NCBI GenBank assembly: GCA_017508895.1
Contig: JAFWRA010000254.1
Span: forward strand, 1-12,129
Direction of reading: 5' to 3'
DNA: 12,129 bases
Source: Bacteroidales bacterium
GTDB taxonomy: Bacteria > Bacteroidota > Bacteroidia > Bacteroidales > F082
How positions within the stretch are numbered: position 1 is the stretch's first letter; the number at the start of each line of letters is the position of its first letter. A program made the translations under genes and the position numbers. A model generated the notes under the pieces. It worked only from the letters and a program-made list of their open reading frames with translations. It searched no databases and had not been told where the DNA came from. Positions 1-5,061 of this stretch are shown piece by piece.

Positions 1-331
1 CCTTGTCGTTGGGATAAACGGAGGATACGCTGTCGAAATAAGTCAAAGCCTTCTCTACCTCATCGCAATAGGCCACCTCGCGACGCACCTTGAAGCAAGC
101 CTCCGAAAGCATCAAACCCGAGTATTCAGCACTGGGCGACCGATTGATTTTTTCATAAAACCATTCAAGATACCGCAAGGCACTATCTGGGTCATGCTGC
201 AAAAGAGTGTCAACTGCTACCACACGGGGAGCGCTATTCTCCTGCCAACTGATTTCCGACTCCAGGGTTCTCGAACACGAGGCTCCAAGAACTATCAACA
301 ACAAGCCGACTAAAATGCGCGTCATTTTCAT
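1..331 (-). CDS. TPR-like lipoprotein, N-terminal part (runs off left edge)
   Basis: This is an open frame of 110 codons from an ATG at 329-331 to the window edge, so the C-terminus is missing. The first residues read MKMTRILVGLLLIVLGASC: a short basic start, a hydrophobic stretch and a Cys at residue 19, which fits a type II (lipoprotein) signal peptide, although the -3 position is Gly rather than the usual Leu or Ala. A second ATG at residue 3 is an equally good start. The mature part is predicted helical, with phrases such as DTLLQHDPDSALRYLEW and SEACFKVRREVAYCDEVEKA that resemble the helix pairs of Bacteroidota tetratricopeptide lipoproteins. Such proteins often continue into more TPRs and sometimes an HTH or kinase-like C-terminus, which cannot be seen here. 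It is 76 bp downstream of the acyl-CoA ligase stop and has its own promoter-like motif, so it is probably a separate unit. The lipoprotein call is fairly firm; the TPR call is by resemblance only. Confidence 0.7.
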   Translation of the reverse strand, partial: MKMTRILVGLLLIVLGASCSRTLESEISWQENSAPRVVAVDTLLQHDPDSALRYLEWFYEKINRSPSAEYSGLMLSEACFKVRREVAYCDEVEKALTYFDSVSSVYPNDK

Positions 332-336
332 AGGAA

Positions 337-369
337 CAAAAGTAAAAAATTATTCCCCACAATGGCAAC
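337..369 (-). promoter_or_regulatory. Bacteroidota-type promoter for the lipoprotein
   Basis: The minus strand reads TACTTTTG at 337-344, an exact match to the Bacteroidota -7 consensus TAnnTTTG. A GTTG at 366-369, with 21 nt between its TTG and the -7 box, matches three of four bases of the -33 TTTG element. The same TTTTTACTTTTG string occurs in front of the acyl-CoA ligase, which supports a real signal. The expected transcription start falls at about 330-333, on or next to the annotated ATG, implying a leaderless or nearly leaderless message, or a start at the second Met. Confidence 0.5.
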
Positions 370-387
370 ACTTGTCAAGAAAACGAT

Positions 388-407
388 GGTGCGGATTGGT
401 GCGGATT
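388..407. repeat. 10-bp perfect tandem duplication
   Basis: GGTGCGGATT occurs twice in immediate succession (388-397 and 398-407), directly after the ligase stop codon (408-410 on the minus strand). It is probably replication slippage and no function is evident. It slightly lengthens the gap between the two minus-strand genes. Confidence 0.6.
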
Positions 408-2177
408 TTAAGCAAACATACTCTCTATCAAGTCTTTGTACTTGGCAATAATGACCTTACGTTTGGCTTTCAACGTAGGTGTGAGCAAACCGTTAGCGAT
501 ACTCCACTCATCCGCCAGCAGCACATACTTCTTGACCTTCTCCGTCTCGCCCAAGCCTTTGTTCATCTCGTTGACTTCCTTGGCAAAACGTTTCATGACC
601 TCTGCATTTTGAATCATTTCGGCATTGGTCGTATAAGGTATCTTCTCCTCAGCGCACCAAGCCTTCAAGTCGGTGAAACTCGGGATGATGAGCGCACCTG
701 CAAACTTCTGGTTTTCACCCACCACCAAACACTGCTCAATCAACTTGGAAGCACAGAATTTGGCTTCGATGACATCGGGGTTGATGTATTTACCGCCTGA
801 GGTCTTGAACAGACTCTTGATACGACCCGTGATGCGCAGGCGGTTGTATTGGTCAATCTCGCCCATGTCGCCCGTGTGGAACCAGCCCTCCTCGTCGATG
901 ACTTCCTTGGTGAGTTCGGGGTGCTTGTAGTAGCCCATCATCACGTTGTGGCCACGGCAACAAATCTCGCCGTTGTCGGCAATCTTCACCTCGGTGCCTG
1001 GCAATGGCTGACCCACATAGCCCACTTCGCGGCCATGCGGATTGCGGTTGCTCACGGCAATAACCGGCGAAGTCTCGGTAAGGCCATAGCCTTCGAAGAC
1101 CGGCATCTTGATGGCTGAGAAGAAACCAGCAATCTTTTGGGAGATGGCAGCGGCGCCCGAAACGATGATGTCGAAGTTCTCAGCACCGATGTTGGCCCTA
1201 ATCTTGGAATAGACCAGCTTGTCGGCGATGCTCAGCTTCCAATCGTAGAACCAATGGCGGCTGGTAGCATCAATCTTGTAACGCTCGCCGAGGTGCAACG
1301 CCCAGAAGAAGATAGCCCTTGCGATGCCCTTCTGCTTCTTGCCTGACTGGTAAATGGCCTCATAGAAACGCTCAAGGACACGTGGCACGGCACACATCAT
1401 CGTAGGATGGATTTCGCGCATATCATTCGCGATGGTCCCCAAGCTCTCGGCATAGTAAATCGACATGCCACGATACTGGTAACAATAGTTCAGCGCACGC
1501 TCGTAGGCATGGCACACGGGCAAGAAGCTGAAGGCCTTATTGGAGGTATCGCTGATGGTGTAATGGAAGTTCGGGAACTGGTTCATCAGGTTGTGGTGCG
1601 AAAGCATCACGCCCTTTGGAGTACCAGTAGTACCCGATGTATAAATAATGGTGGCACACTCCATCTCGTTGACGGCAGCCTTACGGGCTTTCAACTCATC
1701 GGCATGAGGATGTTCCTTGCCCATCTGAAGCAGTTGATCGAAATAAGGGTATTTCTCGCGGTCAACCATAGTGTAGACCATTTTTAAATTGGGTGCATCG
1801 GGCAGGATATTGGTTACCTTGTTCATCACCGAGAGGCCGTCGATGATGACCATCTTGGCATCGCAGTCGTGAAGGATATATCGGTAGTCGTCCTCGCTGA
1901 TGGTCGGATAAACCGGCACGTTGATAGCCCCGACCTGGCTGATGGCCATGTCGAGCATATTCCATTCGGGACGGTTGGTCAATATCATAGCGACCTTGTC
2001 GCCCTTCTCAATGCCCAACTCAATGAGGGCATAACTAAGTATGTCAGCATGTTCCTTATAGGAACGGGAGCTATATTTCACCCATTGGCCGTTCTTTTTG
2101 CCTGCGAGGGCTTCTTGTTGGTTGGGGTATTTCTCAACATAGTTGTCAAGAAGGTCGAATACTCTTTTTATTTCCAT
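408..2177 (-). CDS. Long-chain fatty acid--CoA ligase (AMP-forming, FAA1-type)
   Basis: A complete 589-residue ANL-superfamily enzyme that activates fatty acids to acyl-CoA through an acyl-adenylate, using ATP and CoA, in the cytoplasm or at the inner membrane face. All core motifs are present: the P-loop-like YTSGTTGTPKG at residues 179-189, GYGLTETSP at 363-371, the ribose-binding TGD at 435-437, GRIKSLFKTSGGKYINP at 451-467, and the catalytic C-terminal lysine of PTLK at 570. Length and motif spelling fit the long-chain (COG1022/FAA1) subgroup common in Bacteroidota rather than the E. coli FadD lineage. The start ATG at 2175-2177 lies about 40 nt downstream of a strong -7 box, and no Shine-Dalgarno motif is visible, as usual in this phylum. 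It is transcribed away from the DRTGG operon and is probably monocistronic. Exact chain-length preference cannot be read from sequence. Confidence 0.95.
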   Translation of the reverse strand: MEIKRVFDLLDNYVEKYPNQQEALAGKKNGQWVKYSSRSYKEHADILSYALIELGIEKGDKVAMILTNRPEWNMLDMAISQVGAINVPVYPTISEDDYRYILHDCDAKMVIIDGLSVMNKVTNILPDAPNLKMVYTMVDREKYPYFDQLLQMGKEHPHADELKARKAAVNEMECATIIYTSGTTGTPKGVMLSHHNLMNQFPNFHYTISDTSNKAFSFLPVCHAYERALNYCYQYRGMSIYYAESLGTIANDMREIHPTMMCAVPRVLERFYEAIYQSGKKQKGIARAIFFWALHLGERYKIDATSRHWFYDWKLSIADKLVYSKIRANIGAENFDIIVSGAAAISQKIAGFFSAIKMPVFEGYGLTETSPVIAVSNRNPHGREVGYVGQPLPGTEVKIADNGEICCRGHNVMMGYYKHPELTKEVIDEEGWFHTGDMGEIDQYNRLRITGRIKSLFKTSGGKYINPDVIEAKFCASKLIEQCLVVGENQKFAGALIIPSFTDLKAWCAEEKIPYTTNAEMIQNAEVMKRFAKEVNEMNKGLGETEKVKKYVLLADEWSIANGLLTPTLKAKRKVIIAKYKDLIESMFA

Positions 2178-2218
2178 ATGTAATAATTCTAAAAAATTGC
2201 TTGTGGATTATGATGTCG

Positions 2219-2226
2219 CAAAAGTA
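2219..2226 (-). promoter_or_regulatory. -7 promoter element for the acyl-CoA ligase
   Basis: The minus strand reads TACTTTTG, exact for TAnnTTTG, inside AAAATTTTTACTTTTGCGAC. I found no clear TTTG at the expected 19-21 nt upstream; the nearest TTG (2257-2259) is 30 nt away. The predicted transcription start is near 2213, giving a leader of about 35-40 nt. Confidence 0.5.
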
Positions 2227-2453
2227 AAAATTTTATTGATACGATATAGTGTTGGTCAAGACAAACGCATAAAATTTGTAATGACACTCAAAATATGGGT
2301 ATGAAAAAGGAAGAGTGAGCAATACGACATCGAGGGGTGCGTCGCATCGAAATGACTATTGGAAAAACGTCACCAAGAAAGACTGGAACCTCTTTTTGCA
2401 AGTTTTTTCCAACAAAAAAAACGTCTTTCCCGCTTACCTATAAAAAAAAGACC

Positions 2454-2461
2454 TATTTTTG
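2454..2461 (+). promoter_or_regulatory. Candidate -7 element for the DRTGG/GHKL/hydrogenase-like operon
   Basis: TATTTTTG on the plus strand matches TAnnTTTG. The -33 region is poor: only TTTC at 2426-2429, with a 24-nt spacer. If it is used, the operon has a leader of about 180 nt that includes both dispersed repeats and the A/C-rich stretch before the start codon. It is the best match in the gap on this strand, but the surrounding A/T richness makes chance likely. Confidence 0.35.
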
Positions 2462-2482
2462 TGCAATTAAACTGAATGATTT

Positions 2483-2510
2483 GGATGGCTTCGTGCCTAG
2501 CAATGACGCA
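2483..2510 (-). repeat. Dispersed repeat-like element (GTCATTGC...GGCACGAAG type)
   Basis: Read on the minus strand this 28-nt stretch starts TGCGTCATTGCTAGGCACGA and ends AGCCATCC. It closely resembles the GTCATTGCGAGGCACGAAGCAATCC-type intergenic repeat found in many bacterial genomes. The resemblance is from memory, and copy number in this genome cannot be judged from one window. Confidence 0.5.
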
Positions 2511-2516
2511 AAGCGG

Positions 2517-2538
2517 CCCTTCGACAGGCTTAGGGACC
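2517..2538. repeat. Dispersed palindromic repeat-like element (CCCTTCGACAGGCT...GGGACC)
   Basis: The 22-nt stretch begins CCCTTCGACAGGCTTAGGG and ends ACC. Its CCCT (2517-2520) and AGGG (2532-2535) arms can pair. It differs little from the widespread CCCTTCGACAGGCTCAGGGACC-type intergenic repeat. It lies 6 bp from the preceding repeat-like element, so the two form a small repeat cluster. No T-run follows, so it is not a classical terminator. Confidence 0.5.
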
Positions 2539-2608
2539 TTCAAAAGTCTCGCGTCTCGCTTCCCGAAGCCCCCAGTCAACAAACAACAAATCAAAGATTC
2601 GACGTAGT

Positions 2609-2646
2609 CAATTAAACGATTAAACAATACAACAATCAACAATACA
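2609..2646 (+). repeat. A/C-rich microrepeat leader before the DRTGG gene
   Basis: The 38 nt before the ATG are built from degenerate 7-8-nt units (AAACGATT, AAACAAT, CAACAAT) almost free of G. The 13-mer ACGATTAAACAAT at 2616-2628 and the 10-mer AATCAACAAT recur before the hydrogenase-like gene at 3557-3597. There is no Shine-Dalgarno motif. A likely role is an unstructured ribosome-loading leader; this is inference. Confidence 0.5.
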
Positions 2647-2991
2647 ATGAAACTCAGAGAAATATCTGAACTTTTGAACGCCAAGGTGCGTTGCGGTGAA
2701 GACCGATTGGACGAAGATCACGAAACCGCCTTCGCCTCCGACTTGATGAGCGATGTGCTCACCCTAGGCGACTACAACCCCGTGATTCTGACGGGATTAT
2801 GCAACATGCAAACCATCCGTACCTGCGAGATGGGCAACCTCGACATCATTGTCCTCGTGAGGCGAAAGAAAGCCACTGAGGAGATGATTGAGGAGGCCGA
2901 GGACGAAGGCATGGTGGTCATGGAAAGCGACTTCTCCATGTTCAAGGCCTGCGGACTGCTCTTCAAAGCGGGTATGCTACCCATTTTCTAA
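2647..2991 (+). CDS. DRTGG domain-containing protein
   Basis: A 114-residue soluble single-domain protein matching the stand-alone DRTGG family. The family hallmark AFASDLMSDVLTL lies at residues 28-40, followed by ILTGL (47-51), NMQTIRTCEM (53-62), IIVLVRRKKAT (67-77) and a C-terminal SMFKACGLLFKAGM (97-110). There is no signal peptide or membrane segment. DRTGG domains also occur fused to CBS pairs, phosphotransacetylase-like proteins and HPr-kinase-like proteins, and are thought to bind small ligands; no reaction is established for the short form. The next gene starts 26 nt after the stop, so the genes are very likely cotranscribed with the GHKL ATPase and hydrogenase-like protein. I know this family as a neighbour of hydrogenase-like genes in anaerobes. 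The start has an A/C-rich leader instead of a Shine-Dalgarno motif. Family call is firm; role within the cluster is inference. Confidence 0.85.
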   Translation: MKLREISELLNAKVRCGEDRLDEDHETAFASDLMSDVLTLGDYNPVILTGLCNMQTIRTCEMGNLDIIVLVRRKKATEEMIEEAEDEGMVVMESDFSMFKACGLLFKAGMLPIF

Positions 2992-3017
2992 CCGATGTCT
3001 AACTAAAACCGAACGTC

Positions 3018-3431
3018 ATGCACTTAGAATACCAAGTATATGAAGCGGACTTCGTGAACGCGGGAGCCGCATCGAGCGCCATCAAGAAGACCTTGAAACA
3101 GCTCAACGTCAGCCCTCAAATCGTGAAACGAGTGGTCGTTGCCCTCTACGAGGCTGAAGTGAATGCCATTGCACATGCCTACGGAGGCATGATTTACGCC
3201 GACATCGAACCCGACAAGATTATCTTGAAGGTGGAAGACAAAGGCCCCGGCATCCCCGACATCGACTGGGCCATGCAGGAAGGCAACTCCACCGCCTCGC
3301 CTGAAGTTCGTAACATGGGCTTCGGCGCTGGCATGGGTCTGCCCAACATCCAAAAGAATGTCGACAAACTGAATGTGACCTCAACTGTGGGGGTTGGCAC
3401 CACCGTCGAGATGGAGGTAAACTTTACATAG
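3018..3431 (+). CDS. RsbW-like GHKL ATP-binding protein (anti-sigma / serine kinase family)
   Basis: A 137-residue cytoplasmic protein consisting of one HATPase_c_2 domain, the fold of anti-sigma factor serine kinases such as RsbW and SpoIIAB. The N-box is E45-x3-N49-x3-H53 (YEAEVNAIAHA), the G1 box is DKGPGIPD (74-81), the G2 glycine cluster is GFGAGMGLPNI (101-111), and GVGTT (125-129) closes the ATP site. All expected ATP/Mg ligands are present, so nucleotide binding is likely. Kinase activity on a STAS partner or sigma-factor binding cannot be decided: no STAS protein, sigma factor or PP2C phosphatase is encoded in the window. Its position between the DRTGG gene and the hydrogenase-like gene suggests it transmits or sets the state of that module. 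No Shine-Dalgarno is seen in the 26-nt gap before the ATG. The stop TAG is followed at once by a small hairpin. Confidence 0.88.
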   Translation: MHLEYQVYEADFVNAGAASSAIKKTLKQLNVSPQIVKRVVVALYEAEVNAIAHAYGGMIYADIEPDKIILKVEDKGPGIPDIDWAMQEGNSTASPEVRNMGFGAGMGLPNIQKNVDKLNVTSTVGVGTTVEMEVNFT

Positions 3432-3434
3432 GGA

Positions 3435-3447
3435 TTTGCTTCGCAAA
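3435..3447 (+). other. Small hairpin directly after the GHKL gene
   Basis: TTTGC-TTC-GCAAA is a perfect 5-bp stem with a 3-nt loop, flanked by GGA and TCC that can add pairs across a bulge. A second hairpin with a complementary-looking loop, TACAC-GAA-GTGTA, lies at 3541-3553. No T-run follows either, so they are more likely RNA stability or processing elements than terminators. Confidence 0.4.
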
Positions 3448-3457
3448 GAAATCCGAC

Positions 3458-3481
3458 AAAATCAATAATAAAATCAATAAT
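3458..3481. repeat. 12-bp perfect tandem repeat
   Basis: AAAATCAATAAT is repeated twice without spacing (3458-3469, 3470-3481) within the 166-bp gap between the GHKL and hydrogenase-like genes. The rest of the gap (3482-3556) is A/T-rich with several GATTTT(G) strings. One, TGATTTTG near 3499, is a single base from the -7 consensus, so an internal promoter is possible but unproven. Confidence 0.6.
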
Positions 3482-3556
3482 CAATTGAAGAAGAAAAATG
3501 ATTTTGTAAGATTTTGAAAAAGAGATTTTTGAATGATTTCTACACGAAGTGTATCG

Positions 3557-3597
3557 CACAAACAATTCAACGATTAAACAATCAACAATTCAACGAT
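3557..3597 (+). repeat. A/C-rich microrepeat leader before the hydrogenase-like gene
   Basis: CAAACAATT, CAACGATT, AAACAAT, CAACAATT and CAACGAT units run straight into the ATG at 3598. The 13-mer ACGATTAAACAAT (3570-3582) is identical to that in the DRTGG leader. The position of the microrepeat favours 3598, not an upstream in-frame ATG at 3514, as the true start. Confidence 0.5.
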
Positions 3598-4977
3598 ATG
3601 GAAAAGACCCCGTTCTTCCACGCCCTTAAGATAGATGAAGACACCTGCATCGGCTGCTCGCGTTGCATGAAGATTTGCCCCACAGAGGCATTGCGAGTGC
3701 GCGACGGCAAGGCCGTCCTGATGCCCGACCGCTGTGTCGACTGCGGCAACTGTTTCAAGGTGTGCCCCACCCGCTCCATCTATATCGAGCAAGACGACTT
3801 TGAGGACATCTTCAACTTCCCTATCCGAGTCGCCTTGGTGCCTGCCGTATTTATGGGCCAGTTCCCGAACGACATCACTGTGTCGCGCATCTACGGCATT
3901 CTCAAGGACATAGGATTCACCCACATCATCGAGGCGGAGTCGTCCATACCAGTATATACGGCAGCCAAGAAGAAATATGCCGCTGAAAACCCCGACATCA
4001 AACCGCTGATTTCGACTTTCTGTCCGGCCATAGTACGCCTGATTCAGGTAAAATTCCCAGGTCTCACGGAAAACCTCATCCCATTGCGGGCTCCCATCGA
4101 CATCACGGCCATGTATATCCGCCGCAAAATCAAGGAGGAAATGGAATTGAAGGACGACCAAATCGGCATATTCTACATCACCCCTTGTGCGGCCAAGATT
4201 GCGGCTGTGAAAAATCCTGTGGGTGAAGAAAAGTCGTTGGTCGACGGTGTCATCAACATGGACTCGCTCTACAACCGCGTCTATCACGAAATCAAGAAAC
4301 AAGGCCATGGCTACAAGGAACAGAAACTGCCCGTGTCGCAACTCTCTGCCGATGGCGTGCTGACCTCCTTGACCAATGGCGAGCGTCGTCTCTCAGATGC
4401 CCGCCACTCCTATTCCATTGACGAGATCCATAATGTCATCGAGTTTTTGGAAAAGGTGGAAAATGAAGAGATTGAGGATGTCGACTTCCTCGAATTGCGT
4501 GCCTGCGACCAAAGCTGCCCAGGTGGCATCTTAACCTGCGACAACCGTTTCCTCATCTGTGAGCGTGTGTTCGGTCGCGCCCGCAAGATCGCCGACCGCG
4601 AGCGCAAAGGCGAACAGACCAAAGACCACGAACTGGAAGAAGAGCGCAACTACCTGATGCGCCACATGAAGGTCGGTGAAATCAATCCGCGTTCGATGCT
4701 CGTATTGGACGACAATATCGCTGTGGCTTTAGAGAAGATGAAGAAAATCGACGAATACCGTGCCCGTCTGCCTCAGACCGACTGCGGCATTTGTGGTGCG
4801 CCCACCTGCGATGCCCTCGCCCACGACATCGTGTGCGACAATGCCGAGCTCACCGACTGTGTCTTCATCCAGCGCAACCTCGAAGCCCGTGGCAACATGG
4901 ACGTCCATGAATCCCTCAAAATCATGGAAGTGATTTGGGGCAAGGCAAAGATGAATGACTATGTGAAGAAGAAGTAA
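3598..4977 (+). CDS. [FeFe]-hydrogenase-like iron-sulfur protein, probably sensory
   Basis: A 459-residue cytoplasmic protein. The N-terminus has two [4Fe-4S] ferredoxin motifs, C17-C20-C23-C27 and C46-C49-C52-C56. The H-cluster domain follows with diverged signatures: STFCPAI (ligand C142), TPCAAK (C197, K200) and RACDQSCPGG (C303, C307), so all four cubane ligands and the lysine near the dithiolate are kept. The proton-relay Cys of the classical TSCCP motif is Phe141, the Glu of MPCxxKxxE is Ala, and the Met before the third motif is Arg. A C-terminal [4Fe-4S] motif CGICGAPTC plus a distal Cys (C396, C399, C404, C421) completes it. There is no PAS domain. These changes resemble the putative sensory (group C/D-like) enzymes rather than catalytic HydA. 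No maturase genes (hydE, hydF, hydG) lie here. The alternative start at 3514 adds 28 residues encoded by repetitive leader DNA and is rejected. Regulatory role is inference. Confidence 0.85.
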   Translation: MEKTPFFHALKIDEDTCIGCSRCMKICPTEALRVRDGKAVLMPDRCVDCGNCFKVCPTRSIYIEQDDFEDIFNFPIRVALVPAVFMGQFPNDITVSRIYGILKDIGFTHIIEAESSIPVYTAAKKKYAAENPDIKPLISTFCPAIVRLIQVKFPGLTENLIPLRAPIDITAMYIRRKIKEEMELKDDQIGIFYITPCAAKIAAVKNPVGEEKSLVDGVINMDSLYNRVYHEIKKQGHGYKEQKLPVSQLSADGVLTSLTNGERRLSDARHSYSIDEIHNVIEFLEKVENEEIEDVDFLELRACDQSCPGGILTCDNRFLICERVFGRARKIADRERKGEQTKDHELEEERNYLMRHMKVGEINPRSMLVLDDNIAVALEKMKKIDEYRARLPQTDCGICGAPTCDALAHDIVCDNAELTDCVFIQRNLEARGNMDVHESLKIMEVIWGKAKMNDYVKKK

Positions 4978-5004
4978 TAATGCAAAAGCGAAGCATAAAA
5001 AAAC

Positions 5005-5028
5005 GACCGCCCTCATCCGAGAGCGGTC
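5005..5028. terminator. Bidirectional intrinsic terminator between convergent genes
   Basis: GACCGC (5005-5010) pairs with GCGGTC (5023-5028), a C/A mismatch follows, then CTC (5012-5014) pairs with GAG (5019-5021) around the loop ATCC. Seven A (4997-5003) give a U-run for the minus-strand giant gene; TTTT (5029-5032) gives a weaker one for the plus-strand operon. It lies 27 bp after the hydrogenase-like stop and 33 bp after the giant gene's stop. Confidence 0.85.
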
Positions 5029-5046
5029 TTTTGCGTATGAGTAGAA

Positions 5047-5058
5047 ACGCAATTGCGT
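5047..5058. other. 12-bp perfect palindrome
   Basis: ACGCAATTGCGT lies between the stop of the giant gene and its terminator. It could be a protein-binding half-site pair or just part of the transcript end. Nothing else supports a function. Confidence 0.4.
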
Positions 5059-5061
5059 CTT

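Larger units (their letters stand above)
2178..2646. other. 469-bp divergent intergenic region, no convincing gene
   Basis: This gap separates the minus-strand ligase from the plus-strand DRTGG operon. Left to right it holds the ligase -7 box (2219-2226); a segment at 2339-2356 whose reverse complement begins GTCATTTCGATGCGACGC and resembles dispersed GTCATTTCGA-type repeats; an inverted repeat TTGGAAAAAC (2359-2368) / GTTTTTTCCAA (2402-2412); competing short arms around 2377-2452; a candidate operon promoter (2454-2461); two dispersed-repeat-like elements (2483-2510 and 2517-2538); a 7-bp tandem GTCTCGC pair (about 2547-2560); and an A/C-rich leader (2609-2646). Short ORFs on both strands translate the repeats and are not credible genes. 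Confidence 0.7.

Noticed and set aside
207..800. 197-codon plus-strand ORF spanning the lipoprotein and ligase ends
   Set aside because: Antisense to two supported genes and crosses their intergenic region; no domain seen.
2517..2538. Intrinsic terminator in the divergent gap
   Set aside because: The CCCT/AGGG stem is only 4 bp and no T-run follows; it fits a dispersed repeat better.
2337..2615. 92-codon plus-strand ORF in the divergent gap
   Set aside because: It translates the dispersed repeats and inverted repeats, has no domain-like sequence, and ends just before the DRTGG start; its ATG has no leader resembling the real genes.
2370..2684. 104-codon minus-strand ORF
   Set aside because: It overlaps the DRTGG start and reads through the repeat cluster (the VIARHEAIQ stretch is a typical translation artefact of the GTCATTGC repeat).
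3514..3597. 28-residue N-terminal extension of the hydrogenase-like protein
   Set aside because: The extension is encoded by the microrepeat leader and the TACAC-GAA-GTGTA hairpin; the internal ATG at 3598 directly precedes the ferredoxin domain and has the same leader as the DRTGG gene.
3574..4341. 255-codon minus-strand ORF
   Set aside because: Antisense shadow of the hydrogenase-like gene; no recognisable motifs, composition of a reverse-frame reading.
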